Below are positions 56,137-64,000 of a DNA stretch of 64,000 nucleotides, one piece after another (the stretch's first letter is position 1; the number at the start of each line of letters is the position of its first letter). The position numbers and the translations under genes were made by a program. The notes beneath the pieces were generated by a model. That model saw only the letters and a program-made list of their open reading frames with translations, ran no database searches and was not told the origin of the DNA. Source of the stretch: an uncultured Flavobacteriales bacterium (lineage in GTDB: Bacteria; Bacteroidota; Bacteroidia; Flavobacteriales_D; Parvicellaceae). The DNA is taken from NCBI GenBank assembly GCA_943788115.1, contig CALSPA010000005.1:186001-250000 (forward strand). Direction: 5' to 3'.

Positions 56137-56967
56137 ATGAAAAGGATTATTACCTTATTTTTAATTTGCTTAACATCAGTTTTCTGTGCCCAGTCTCCTG
56201 AAATGGGATTCTTCATAGGAAATACTTATTACATCGGAGATTTGAAACCGTACAGTCATCTTTCTCAACAAGATTTTGTCTTTGGGGGAATTTATAGAAA
56301 TAATTTATCCAGTAATAGAGTAGCTTTTAGATTAAATTTTTTATACGGTAAAGTAAAAGGAAATGATTTTAAATCTGGAATAGAGCAACAAGTTAAAAGG
56401 AATCTAAGTTTTAAGTCTTCAATAATTGAAATAGGTCCTGTTGTTGAGGTTAATTTTTTCCCTTATATACAAGGACAGCATGAGACTAATAAAGAAGGTT
56501 TTGGTACACCCTATTTTTTTGCTGGAATTACTTACATGAGGATGAATCCTAAAGCAGAATATGAAGGGGAGTGGATAGAATTGCAGCCTCTTTCGACAGA
56601 AGGTCAAGGAACTTCTCAAAATGACAATAAGCCCTATTCATTGAGTCAAATATCAATACCATTTGGTATTGGAGCTAAGCTAAATATTTCGCCTAGAGTA
56701 GCCATTTCTTTTGAATATGGTTTGCGTAAAACATTTACAGATTATTTAGATGATGTAAGCGGATTATATCCTAATCAAACTTTACTAGCTCAAGAGGCAG
56801 GTGTTTTATCTGCAGAATTGAGTGATCGTAGTAGTAATCCAGAAGGGTTAAATGACTCTAATTTTGGATTGCAAAGAGGAAATCCTAATAATAAAGATTG
56901 GTATTCTTTTAGCGGTATGATACTTACTTTTTCACTTGTTAAAAAATCTAGTTGCCCAACATGGTAA
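56137..56967 (+). CDS. DUF6089 outer-membrane beta-barrel protein
   Basis: 276 residues: signal peptide (LTSVFCAQ) followed by SPEMGFFIGNTYYIGDLKPYSHL, the recognisable DUF6089 opening, and alternating-strand sequence typical of small barrels (FRLNFLYGKVKGNDF, PFGIGAKLNISPRVAISFEYGLRKTFTDYLDDVSG). Function unknown. Its place next to uppS and bamA suggests an envelope role. Confidence 0.85.
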   Translation: MKRIITLFLICLTSVFCAQSPEMGFFIGNTYYIGDLKPYSHLSQQDFVFGGIYRNNLSSNRVAFRLNFLYGKVKGNDFKSGIEQQVKRNLSFKSSIIEIGPVVEVNFFPYIQGQHETNKEGFGTPYFFAGITYMRMNPKAEYEGEWIELQPLSTEGQGTSQNDNKPYSLSQISIPFGIGAKLNISPRVAISFEYGLRKTFTDYLDDVSGLYPNQTLLAQEAGVLSAELSDRSSNPEGLNDSNFGLQRGNPNNKDWYSFSGMILTFSLVKKSSCPTW

Positions 56968-57017
56968 AAAATATTTCTTTTTCTCATTAAAAATTAAGAA
57001 ATTCGCCCCTCAAATTT

Positions 57018-57758
57018 ATGAGCCTTAAAACCCAAATAATTCCTAATAAAGTTCCACAACATGTTGCCATCATTATGGATGGTAATGGACGTTGGGCTCA
57101 ACAACAAGGAGAGTTGAGAATATTTGGACACACTAACGGAGTGGAATCTGTAAGGTCTGCAATTACTGCTTCTGTCGAAATTGGTGTTGAGTTCTTAACT
57201 CTATATGCGTTTAGCACAGAAAACTGGAATAGACCAAAGGAGGAAATTGATGCGTTGATGAATTTATTAGTTCAATCAATTACTCAAGAATTAGATTCTA
57301 TGAATGAGCAAGGTGTTAAACTTGAAACTATTGGTGATATAGATAATTTGCCAAAGTCTTGTCAACTTGCTTTAAAGGATGCTATTGATAAAACTAAAAA
57401 AAATGATAAGCTCACTTTGATTTTAGCATTAAGCTATAGTTCTAGATGGGAAATAACTAATGCCATAACAAAAATTGCACTACAAATTGAAGAAAATAAA
57501 TTAAGTTCAAATGAAATAAATGAGGATTTAATAAGTTCTTACCTTTCTACTTCTAGTTTCCCCGATCCAGAACTCTTAATTAGAACAAGTGGAGAAAATA
57601 GAATTAGTAACTTTTTAATGTGGCAATTGGCCTATACAGAATTGTTTTTTACCGATATTCTTTGGCCAGATTTTGATAAAGAATGTTTTTATAAAGCCAT
57701 TATAGATTTTCAGAAAAGAGAAAGAAGATTTGGTAAGACGACAGAACAATTGAAATGA
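57018..57758 (+). CDS. uppS: Isoprenyl (undecaprenyl diphosphate) synthase
   Basis: Cis-prenyltransferase making the lipid carrier for peptidoglycan and surface polysaccharide. Motifs: VAIIMDGNGRWAQQQG with catalytic Asp, LTLYAFSTENWNRP, and ELLIRTSGENRISNFLMWQLAYTELFF. 246 residues. Overlaps bamA by four bases (ATGA). Confidence 0.96.
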   Translation: MSLKTQIIPNKVPQHVAIIMDGNGRWAQQQGELRIFGHTNGVESVRSAITASVEIGVEFLTLYAFSTENWNRPKEEIDALMNLLVQSITQELDSMNEQGVKLETIGDIDNLPKSCQLALKDAIDKTKKNDKLTLILALSYSSRWEITNAITKIALQIEENKLSSNEINEDLISSYLSTSSFPDPELLIRTSGENRISNFLMWQLAYTELFFTDILWPDFDKECFYKAIIDFQKRERRFGKTTEQLK

Positions 57759-60313
57759 GAATGAGATTTTACAAACTTTTAATAGCAATAATTGTATTTA
57801 TAGTCAATCCTATTTATAGTCAGTTAAATTCAATAGGGTATATGTCACCTAAAGAATATACAATTGCAGGAATTGTTGTTGATGGAGTTAGGAATTTAGA
57901 CCATAATTTAATTATTCAAAAATCTGAGCTAAAAAGAGGTTCAAGAATAAATATTCCTGGCGAAGAAATTGCTAATGCCATAAGAAAGTTATGGGCACAA
58001 AATTTATTTTCTGATGTTCAGATATCTGCTGATAAAATTGCTGGAAGCGATATTTTTCTTGTTATCAAGCTTTCTGAAAGAGAGCGATTGTCTAGATATA
58101 GCTTTAAAGGTGTCTCTAAATCTGAAGGAGATAACTTGAGAGAAGATTTAAATTTATTTAGTGGTAAGATTGTAACAGATGATCTTCTGCTTCGTGTCAA
58201 GCAATCCACAAAAAATTATTTTGTAGATAAAGGGTTTTTAAGATCTAAAGTTGAAGTAGTAACTACAAAAGATACACTTGTGAATAATAGTGTGCTGATG
58301 AAAATTAACATTGAAAAAGGTAATAAATTTAAAATCAATGCAATAACTATTACAGGAAATACAGCTCTTACAGCAGCTAAAATTAAACGGCAAATGAAAG
58401 ATACCAAAGAAAAGAAGTGGTATAAACTTTCCTTAGGATCTAAATTTCAGTATGCAACTTTTAAGACAGATAAAAGTAAAATTTTGGCTAAATACAATGA
58501 ACTTTCATACAGAGATGCGGAAATTAAATTTGACACGGTTTACAACTTTGATGATAAATCTGTAAACATTGATTTAACCATAGATGAAGGAAGAAAATAT
58601 TTTATAAGAAGTATTCAGTGGAATGGTAATTTAAAATATTCCTCTGGTCAGTTAGATACTGTCTTAGGTATTAAAGCAGGAGATGAGTACAACCAAGCTA
58701 CTTTAGACGCTAGACTTTACATGAATCCAAATGGAAATGACGTAAGTTCTTTATATATGGATGATGGTTATTTGTTTTTTCAAATAACTCCAATTGAAAA
58801 AAGTGTTAAAAATGATTCGGTAGATTTAGAATTTAGAATCTATGAAGGTAAACAAGCAAGGATTAAAAATATTACTGTAAAAGGAAATTCAAAAACGAGT
58901 GATCATGTTATTTTAAGAGATATGTATACTCATCCTGGAGATTTATTCTCTAGAGATGCCATTATAAGAACACAAAGACAGCTGGCTCAAAATGGATATT
59001 TTGATCCAGAAAAACTAGGTGTTAATCCAGCACCTAATCCAAATGATGGAACTGTAGATATTGAATATGTTGTTGAAGAAAGACCAAGTGATCAAATTGA
59101 GCTTTCTGGTGGATGGGGAAACGGTAGTATAGTTGGAACTTTAGGTGTTTCTTTTAATAATTTCTCTATGAGAAAGTTATTTAAAAAAGGATCATGGTCT
59201 CCACTTCCTGCTGGTGATGGTCAACGATTAAGTATAAGAGCTCAATCTAATGGTTATTTTTTCCAGAGTTACAACATTTCTTTTACAGAGCCTTGGCTTG
59301 GTGGAAAAAAACCTAATTCTTTAAGTATTTCTGCCTACCACTCTTTACAAGCTTATGATAGAAAATTTTATGCAGATTCTACTAATGCAGATGGTAAGCG
59401 TGTAGAAAATTTGAATCGTAGGGTTATTAAAATTACTGGTGTTTCATTGGGTTTAGGTAAAAGGTTGAAATGGCCTGATGATTATTTCAGTGTTTATTAT
59501 GAGTTAGGTTATCAATACTATGAATTAAATAATTTTGGAAACGTTTTTAGTTTCTCTGATGGATATGTTAATAATCCATATTTTAAATGGAATTTAACTA
59601 GAAGTAGCATAGATCAGCCCTTATATCCTAGAAACGGGTCTTCATTGTCTCTAACTGTTAAAACAAGTGTTTATCCTTACTCTAGAGTAAATGGGTTTGA
59701 TGATCACAGTGATTTAACTGATCAGGAGAAGTATAAATTTCTTCAATACAACAAAATAAAATTCACAACTTCTTGGTTTACCCCTCTTTCTAAAGATAAA
59801 AAACTAGTTTTAAATGCCCGAATGGGATTTGGTTTATTAAATGGGTGGAACCGTAATTTAGGTGCTCCGCCATTTGAAAGGTTTTATCTTGGAGGAAGTG
59901 GACTTTCAGGGTTTAGTTTAGATGGAAGAGAAATTATAGCATTAAGAGGTTATGATGATCAATCTTTGTCTACTTCCACTGGAGATCGTTTGATTAGTAA
60001 ATATACTATGGAACTAAGGTATCCTTTAAGCCTTAATCCATCTGCAACTATATACATGCTAGGATTTGCAGAAGCTGGAAACACCTGGAATGATTATAAA
60101 AAATATAATCCATTTAAAGTAAAACGATCTGCTGGTTTAGGAGTTAGAATATTTCTTCCCATGTTTGGTTTACTTGGTTTAGATTATGGATTTGGTTTTG
60201 ACCCTGTAAATCCTGGTGCTGCTGGTGAAGTGATTCACAACAGTGAAATTCAGACAAAAGGCTATCATGGACAATTTCATTTCACAATTGGTATGAATAT
60301 TGGTGAGCTATAA
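57755..60313 (+). CDS. bamA: Outer-membrane protein assembly factor BamA
   Basis: 852 residues: signal peptide (NPIYSQ), a series of POTRA domains (about 33-425; for example YTIAGIVVDGVRNLDHNLI, KINAITITGNTALTAAKIKRQMKD, IKNITVKGNSKTSDHVILRDMYTHPGDLF) and an Omp85 barrel. Barrel features include FYLGGSGLSGF, ALRGYDDQSLS with the conserved lid-loop Arg-Gly, and the end QFHFTIGMNIGEL. It inserts beta-barrels into the outer membrane. Followed by two periplasmic OmpH chaperone genes. Confidence 0.96.
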   Translation: MRMRFYKLLIAIIVFIVNPIYSQLNSIGYMSPKEYTIAGIVVDGVRNLDHNLIIQKSELKRGSRINIPGEEIANAIRKLWAQNLFSDVQISADKIAGSDIFLVIKLSERERLSRYSFKGVSKSEGDNLREDLNLFSGKIVTDDLLLRVKQSTKNYFVDKGFLRSKVEVVTTKDTLVNNSVLMKINIEKGNKFKINAITITGNTALTAAKIKRQMKDTKEKKWYKLSLGSKFQYATFKTDKSKILAKYNELSYRDAEIKFDTVYNFDDKSVNIDLTIDEGRKYFIRSIQWNGNLKYSSGQLDTVLGIKAGDEYNQATLDARLYMNPNGNDVSSLYMDDGYLFFQITPIEKSVKNDSVDLEFRIYEGKQARIKNITVKGNSKTSDHVILRDMYTHPGDLFSRDAIIRTQRQLAQNGYFDPEKLGVNPAPNPNDGTVDIEYVVEERPSDQIELSGGWGNGSIVGTLGVSFNNFSMRKLFKKGSWSPLPAGDGQRLSIRAQSNGYFFQSYNISFTEPWLGGKKPNSLSISAYHSLQAYDRKFYADSTNADGKRVENLNRRVIKITGVSLGLGKRLKWPDDYFSVYYELGYQYYELNNFGNVFSFSDGYVNNPYFKWNLTRSSIDQPLYPRNGSSLSLTVKTSVYPYSRVNGFDDHSDLTDQEKYKFLQYNKIKFTTSWFTPLSKDKKLVLNARMGFGLLNGWNRNLGAPPFERFYLGGSGLSGFSLDGREIIALRGYDDQSLSTSTGDRLISKYTMELRYPLSLNPSATIYMLGFAEAGNTWNDYKKYNPFKVKRSAGLGVRIFLPMFGLLGLDYGFGFDPVNPGAAGEVIHNSEIQTKGYHGQFHFTIGMNIGEL

Positions 60314-60329
60314 TTCAAAAAATATAATT

Positions 60330-60839
60330 ATGAAAAAATATTTTGTTTTACTAACCCTTTTGGGGTTTATATCTATGAGTTCTTTTTCTCAGAAATATGC
60401 TTTTATAGATACTAAATATATTTTAAGTCAAATGCCTGAGTATACAGATGCTCAAAAAGAAATTGATGATTTAGCTGAGAAATGGCAAAAAGACATAGAA
60501 AAAAAGTACAACGAAATCGAAAGTAAATACAAAGCCTTTCAGGAAGAAGAAATTCTTTTACCAGAAGAAACAAAGAAAATTAGAATGGATGAGATAATTG
60601 ATCTAGAGAAGAAGGCAAAAGAATTACAAAAGAAGAGATTTGGTGTTCAGGGAGATTTGTTTAAAAAAAGAAAAGAATTAATTGATCCTATTCAAGATCA
60701 AATTTATAAAGCAGTAAAGCAATTGTCAAAAGATAACAGTTATAGCTTTATTTTAGATAAGAGTAAGAATTCAAATATAATTTATGCAGACCCTAAATAT
60801 GATAAGAGTGATGCAGTACTAAGAAAAATCAACAATTAA
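60330..60839 (+). CDS. OmpH/Skp-family periplasmic chaperone (first copy)
   Basis: 169 residues from the ATG at 60330: signal peptide (MSSFSQKYAF), then a charged coiled coil (KWQKDIEKKYNEIESKYKAFQEEEILL) and a hydrophobic C-terminal strand (SYSFILDKSKNSNIIYADP). This is the Skp fold that holds unfolded outer-membrane proteins. An upstream in-frame TTG extends the frame to 60300, but the signal peptide fixes the start at 60330. 16 bases after bamA. Confidence 0.93.
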   Translation: MKKYFVLLTLLGFISMSSFSQKYAFIDTKYILSQMPEYTDAQKEIDDLAEKWQKDIEKKYNEIESKYKAFQEEEILLPEETKKIRMDEIIDLEKKAKELQKKRFGVQGDLFKKRKELIDPIQDQIYKAVKQLSKDNSYSFILDKSKNSNIIYADPKYDKSDAVLRKINN

Positions 60840-60849
60840 AAAATAAATA

Positions 60850-61347
60850 ATGAAAAAAATAATTACAGTTTTAGCCATAGCTTTAATTTCTTCAACAGGA
60901 ATCTCTCAAAAGCTAGGTCATTTAAATTCTCAAACAATCATGGTTGAAATGCCAGATTATGAATCAGCAAAAAAGGAATTAGAGTTGTACAGAACTGAAA
61001 AAACTAAAGAATTGGAGATGTACCAGAAGCTTTTTCAAGAGTCTTTACAAACTTATGAACAAGAGAAAGGATCATTAACTGCAGATGCAAGACAAAGAAA
61101 AGAGACACAGTTAATGGAAAAGCAACAAAAAATAGAGAAAATTGCATATGATGCAGAAAATGAAATGCAACAAAAGGAACAAGTGTTGCTTCAACAGATC
61201 ATGAAAAAAGTTTCTGAAGCTGTTAAAATAGTTGCCGATAAAAATAACTACGATTATGTTTTTGATTTATCATCTGTGCTATATGCAGGAGGTGAGAATA
61301 TTGAAGATTTGGTTAGGAAACAATTAAATTTGTCAACTGAAAAATAA
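60850..61347 (+). CDS. OmpH/Skp-family periplasmic chaperone (second copy)
   Basis: 165 residues with signal peptide (STGISQ), the opening KLGHLNSQTIMVEMPDYESA, a Gln/Glu/Lys-rich coiled coil (LQTYEQEKGSLTADARQRKETQLMEKQQK) and the end YDYVFDLSSVLYAGG. Paralogue of the gene ten bases upstream, with clearly divergent sequence; having two ompH genes after bamA is common in this phylum. Confidence 0.93.
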   Translation: MKKIITVLAIALISSTGISQKLGHLNSQTIMVEMPDYESAKKELELYRTEKTKELEMYQKLFQESLQTYEQEKGSLTADARQRKETQLMEKQQKIEKIAYDAENEMQQKEQVLLQQIMKKVSEAVKIVADKNNYDYVFDLSSVLYAGGENIEDLVRKQLNLSTEK

Positions 61348-61351
61348 TTTT

Positions 61352-61376
61352 AAAAGCCCTTTATAGGGCTTTTTTT
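61352..61376 (+). terminator. Rho-independent terminator after ompH
   Basis: AAAAGCCCT (61352-61360) pairs with AGGGCTTTT (61365-61373) around TTAT and continues into T. It ends at the murI start codon, so murI either uses read-through or its own promoter, which I cannot locate. Confidence 0.85.
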
Positions 61377-62204
61377 ATGATGATAAATAAAGGCGCAATA
61401 GGAGTATTTGATTCTGGTTATGGTGGACTAACTGTATTGGAAAGTTTACAAGCTGAATTGCCTAGTTATGATTTTATATACTTAGGAGATAATGCAAGAA
61501 CACCATATGGTTCTCGTTCGTTTGAAGTAATTTACCAATACACTTTAGAGGCCGTAAAGTTTTTATTTAAGCAAGGTTGTCCTTTAGTTATACTGGCTTG
61601 TAACACGGCTTCTGCTAAAGCGCTAAGAACTATCCAACAAAACGATTTGGCTTCTTTAGCACCAACTAATCGAGTTTTGGGTGTTTTGAGACCAACTACA
61701 GAAGAAATTGGGACTTTGACAAGTTCTGGACATGTTGGTGTTTTAGGGACAAATGGAACGATTAACTCTAATAGCTATGCTATTGAAATTAAAAAGTTTT
61801 TCCCAGCGTTAACTGTTGTTCAAAAGAGCTGTCCTATGTGGGTGCCATTAGTTGAAAATAATGAGTTTGATAATGTTGGAGGTGAATTTTACATTAAAAA
61901 GTATATCGATGAAATTTTACATCAGGATGATGAAATTGACACTCTTGTTTTAGCCTGTACACATTATCCGATTTTAGAGGAGAAAATTAAAAAACACCTT
62001 CCAAAACATATCCGATTGGTTTCTCAAGGTAATTTAGTTGCATCTAAACTAAAAACCTATTTGAATAGACATTCTGAGATTAATGATAGGTTAACAAAAA
62101 CAAGTGCATTAAATGTACTAACAACTGAATGTAATACTTCGTTTGATCTAGTAGCTTCAAAATTTTATAAAAAAGAAATTAAATCTATTACTGTTAAATT
62201 ATAA
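61377..62204 (+). CDS. murI: Glutamate racemase
   Basis: Supplies D-glutamate for peptidoglycan. Two-base-type active site: VFDSGYGGLTVL, YLGDNARTPYGSRS, VILACNTASAKAL (first catalytic Cys) and LVLACTHYPILEEKI (second Cys and His). 275 residues. Consecutive ATGs at 61377 and 61380; either may be used. Confidence 0.95.
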   Translation: MMINKGAIGVFDSGYGGLTVLESLQAELPSYDFIYLGDNARTPYGSRSFEVIYQYTLEAVKFLFKQGCPLVILACNTASAKALRTIQQNDLASLAPTNRVLGVLRPTTEEIGTLTSSGHVGVLGTNGTINSNSYAIEIKKFFPALTVVQKSCPMWVPLVENNEFDNVGGEFYIKKYIDEILHQDDEIDTLVLACTHYPILEEKIKKHLPKHIRLVSQGNLVASKLKTYLNRHSEINDRLTKTSALNVLTTECNTSFDLVASKFYKKEIKSITVKL

Positions 62205-62205
62205 T

Positions 62206-62709
62206 TTATTTATACCAGCCTGTGTATTTAATATATTGATTGGCTAAAGCTTTTAAATCTGTATTTGGGGCTATAGTTTTAATCTTTTTAGCCGGAGTTC
62301 CAGCATATATTTCACCAGATTTAACGTGTGTACCCATAGTTAAAACAGCTCCTGCTGCAATTATTGAATTACTTTCAATAATACATCTATCCAAAATGAC
62401 AGCCCCCATTCCAACTAGTACGTTGTCTTTTATGGTGCATCCATGTACAATTGCATTATGACCAATAGTTACATAATTTCCTATTTCAGTTGGGTTTTTT
62501 TTGTATGTGCAATGAATTACAGCACCATCTTGAATATTTGTTCCGTTTCCAATTTTAATTGAATGTACATCGCCTCTTACAACACTGTTAAACCAGAAGC
62601 TACAATTGTTTCCACAAGATACATCTCCAATAATAGTAGCATTTTCAGAAAAGTAACAATCATTACCAAATTTAGGGGAAATACCATTTAATTTTTTTAT
62701 TAGTGCCAT
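62206..62709 (-). CDS. Gamma-class carbonic anhydrase-like protein
   Basis: 167 residues from the ATG at 62709 (MALIKKLNG); a TTG two codons upstream is not preferred. Left-handed beta-helix hexapeptides (ATIIGDVSCGNNCSFWFNSVVRGD, IGNGTNIQDGAVIHC, YVTIGHNAIVHGC) carry the His residues that bind metal in the gamma-CA/YrdA group. Whether it hydrates CO2 is uncertain, as many YrdA-like members show no activity. Convergent with murI. Confidence 0.9.
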   Translation of the reverse strand: MALIKKLNGISPKFGNDCYFSENATIIGDVSCGNNCSFWFNSVVRGDVHSIKIGNGTNIQDGAVIHCTYKKNPTEIGNYVTIGHNAIVHGCTIKDNVLVGMGAVILDRCIIESNSIIAAGAVLTMGTHVKSGEIYAGTPAKKIKTIAPNTDLKALANQYIKYTGWYK

Positions 62710-62727
62710 ATTCAATCTTGTTCTTGT

Positions 62728-62735
62728 TATTTTTG
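62728..62735 (+). promoter_or_regulatory. Candidate -7 box before the Nfu gene
   Basis: TATTTTTG fits TAnnTTTG, 16 bases before the ATG at 62752. Evidence is the -7 element only. Confidence 0.35.
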
Positions 62736-62751
62736 CTCAAAATTAACTTTT

Positions 62752-63369
62752 ATGAGCAGACCAGTTACAGTTTATGCAGAAATGACTCCAAATCCAGCAA
62801 CAATTAAATTTGTTGCAGATGTTATGTTAATTAATAATGGAGAATCTGTTGAGTTTCTTTCCAAAGAAGAATGTAAGGACCATTCAAAATTTGCTGATGC
62901 CCTTTTTAACTTTCCCTTTGTTAGTGGTGTTTTTATTTCAGGAAACTTTGTTACTGTTACTAAATCAGCTGCTATTGAGTGGAATTATGTTATGCAGTCT
63001 TTAAGAGAGTTTATTCATGAGTGGATAGCAGACAATGAAATAATTGTTGAAAAAATTCCAGAGTTAAGAGCATTTTCGGTTTCAGATGAAAAAGGAACAG
63101 AACTTGTCTCCGAAGAACCTGAAATAAATACTGAATTAGATCGTATTATTTTTGAGTTATTAGAAGAATATGTGAAGCCTGCAGTTGAAAGTGATGGTGG
63201 TGCTATTTATTTTAAATCATTTGATGAACCAAGTGGTAAAGTTACAGTGGTTCTTAAAGGTTCATGTAGTGGATGCCCTTCAAGTACAGCTACATTAAAA
63301 GGGGGGATAGAAACGCTTCTGAAAAGTCATGTTCCAGAAGTTGCTGAGGTTGTTGCTTTAAATGGTTAA
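62752..63369 (+). CDS. Nfu-type iron-sulfur scaffold (NifU C-terminal domain)
   Basis: 205 residues: an Nfu N-terminal domain (about 5-90: YAEMTPNPATIKFVADVML, FADALFNFPFVSGVFISGNFVTVTK) joined to a NifU-like C-terminal domain (about 125-205) with LEEYVKPAVESDGGAIYFKSF and the cluster-binding GSCSGCPSSTATLKGGI (CxxC). It carries 4Fe-4S clusters to target proteins. A CDGSH iron-sulfur protein is encoded convergently just downstream. Confidence 0.94.
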   Translation: MSRPVTVYAEMTPNPATIKFVADVMLINNGESVEFLSKEECKDHSKFADALFNFPFVSGVFISGNFVTVTKSAAIEWNYVMQSLREFIHEWIADNEIIVEKIPELRAFSVSDEKGTELVSEEPEINTELDRIIFELLEEYVKPAVESDGGAIYFKSFDEPSGKVTVVLKGSCSGCPSSTATLKGGIETLLKSHVPEVAEVVALNG

Positions 63370-63374
63370 ATAAA

Positions 63375-63401
63375 TACGGTCTGAGAAATTCTCAAACCGT
63401 A
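63375..63401. terminator. Stem-loop between convergent Nfu and CDGSH genes
   Basis: TACGGT (63375-63380) pairs with ACCGTA (63396-63401), and TGAGAA with TTCTCA inside it, with one mismatch. No long T-run follows, so termination is possible but weaker than at the other sites. Confidence 0.5.
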
Positions 63402-63427
63402 ATATTGAAATAATAACTAATTAAAGT

Positions 63428-63631
63428 TTATAATCTAGCGTGAGAACCATCGCAATATGGTGGGTTTTTTGTTTGCTTACACCCGCAAATTGCAGCATCT
63501 TTTGTTTCTTCTGCAGTAAATACTTTAGGAATGTAATCACTTCCTTGATGAGCACCGTTACACCATGGTTGATTGTTAGATTTACCACATGAGCACCATG
63601 CGTATGTTTTACCTTTTTCTAGCTTTTCCAT
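63428..63631 (-). CDS. Double-CDGSH iron-sulfur protein
   Basis: 67 residues with two CDGSH-type 2Fe-2S sites: CSCGKSNNQPWCNGAH (first, with Asn in place of Asp) and CGCKQTKNPPYCDGSH (second). Each has three Cys and one His, as in mitoNEET-like proteins. A small redox or cluster-transfer protein. Eight bases after the YceI gene on the same strand. Confidence 0.92.
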   Translation of the reverse strand: MEKLEKGKTYAWCSCGKSNNQPWCNGAHQGSDYIPKVFTAEETKDAAICGCKQTKNPPYCDGSHARL

Positions 63632-63639
63632 GATTAATT

Positions 63640-64000
63640 TTAATTAAGTATTAATTTAATGTCAAGTATGAAAATGTCATCTATCGCTTTATCTCCAAGG
63701 CTATCGAAGAATGAAGTTGATCCGTATTTGACATCAAACTTTGAACGATCTACATCTATTTTGGCAGTGTATAAATTTTTATTTTTAGTTATGTCAAAAG
63801 TGATGTTTTCTGTTTTGCCTTTAATGGTGAGTTCTGCTTTAACAGATGATTTGTTATTGATAAATTTTGAAGCACTTGTAACTTTTAATTTAGCAGTTGG
63901 GAATTTATCTACTCCAAAAAAATCATCAGATTTTAAATGACCAACTAATTTCTTATTATAACCTGCATCTTCTAGATCTGAACATGAAATAGAGTTCATG
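63640..64000 (-). CDS. YceI-family protein, N-terminus cut by window edge
   Basis: The visible 119-120 residues are the C-terminal two-thirds of a YceI lipocalin-like domain: HLKSDDFFGVDKFPTAKLKVTSA, LTIKGKTENITFDI and VDRSKFDVKYGS through DDIFILDIKL. An ATG lies almost at the edge (63999), but family members begin about 60 residues earlier with a signal peptide, so the true start is outside the window. The family binds isoprenoids in the periplasm. Confidence 0.85.
   Translation of the reverse strand, partial: MNSISCSDLEDAGYNKKLVGHLKSDDFFGVDKFPTAKLKVTSASKFINNKSSVKAELTIKGKTENITFDITKNKNLYTAKIDVDRSKFDVKYGSTSFFDSLGDKAIDDIFILDIKLILN

Overview
The window looks like the chromosome of a low-GC marine Flavobacteriales-type bacterium (phylum Bacteroidota). 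The evidence is a gliding/type IX secretion cluster (gldJ, porP/sprF, porU, porV), DUF6089, DUF5522 and DUF5689 proteins, a T9SS C-terminal sorting domain on secreted proteins, TAnnTTTG-type -7 boxes, and starts without strong Shine-Dalgarno sequences. I see no tRNA, rRNA, phage, transposon or CRISPR array. With the frame-broken genes merged, no stretch above about 300 bases lacks a gene.

Layout. 0-3 kb: the N-terminal part of a Glu/Leu/Phe/Val dehydrogenase, anmK, and an acyl-CoA dehydrogenase ended by a perfect bidirectional terminator. 3-11.5 kb: gldJ and a porP/sprF-family gene (minus), divergent from porU and porV (plus). This block carries about 19 single-base indels, nearly all in gldJ and the first third of porU. 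11.5-20 kb: a VTC/DUF4956 pair, cdd, pdhA (one frameshift), pdhC, recG, efp and a VOC-family protein. 20-26.5 kb: amino-acid metabolism (SDR, proC, hutU, DUF5522 on minus; gdhA, kbl on plus). 26.6-30.6 kb: the translation block rplM-rpsI-rpsB-tsf-pyrH-frr. 30.8-37.7 kb: an acidic mini-lipoprotein, a radical SAM/SPASM protein, an RND-type transporter with rmlA and a polyprenyl synthase, and a TIGR01777 epimerase. 37.7-42.1 kb: an unknown small protein, sucA and sucB/odhB (one frameshift).

42-53 kb is the most accessory-looking part. It holds a three-gene minus-strand unit (stand-alone TonB plug protein, ECF sigma factor, membrane TPR protein). Next to it is a likely nucleic-acid or phosphodiester scavenging locus: a TonB-dependent receptor with two secreted DUF5689/OB/choice-of-anchor-J proteins, divergent from two secreted endonuclease/exonuclease/phosphatase-family proteins and a DUF5011 lipoprotein. 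53-64 kb is conserved housekeeping: alpha/beta hydrolase, pdxJ, CBS protein, nadK, DUF6089, uppS, bamA, two OmpH/Skp chaperones, murI, gamma carbonic anhydrase, Nfu, CDGSH protein and a YceI fragment.

The clustered frameshifts are single-base indels, mostly insertions and often in or beside short homopolymers. I found no substitution-type stop codon between them in the corrected frames. Two more hit pdhA and sucB, which should be essential. I therefore favour local sequence error over real decay of the secretion system, but only reads can settle it. Gene calls here rest on reading conserved motifs by eye, without database searches.
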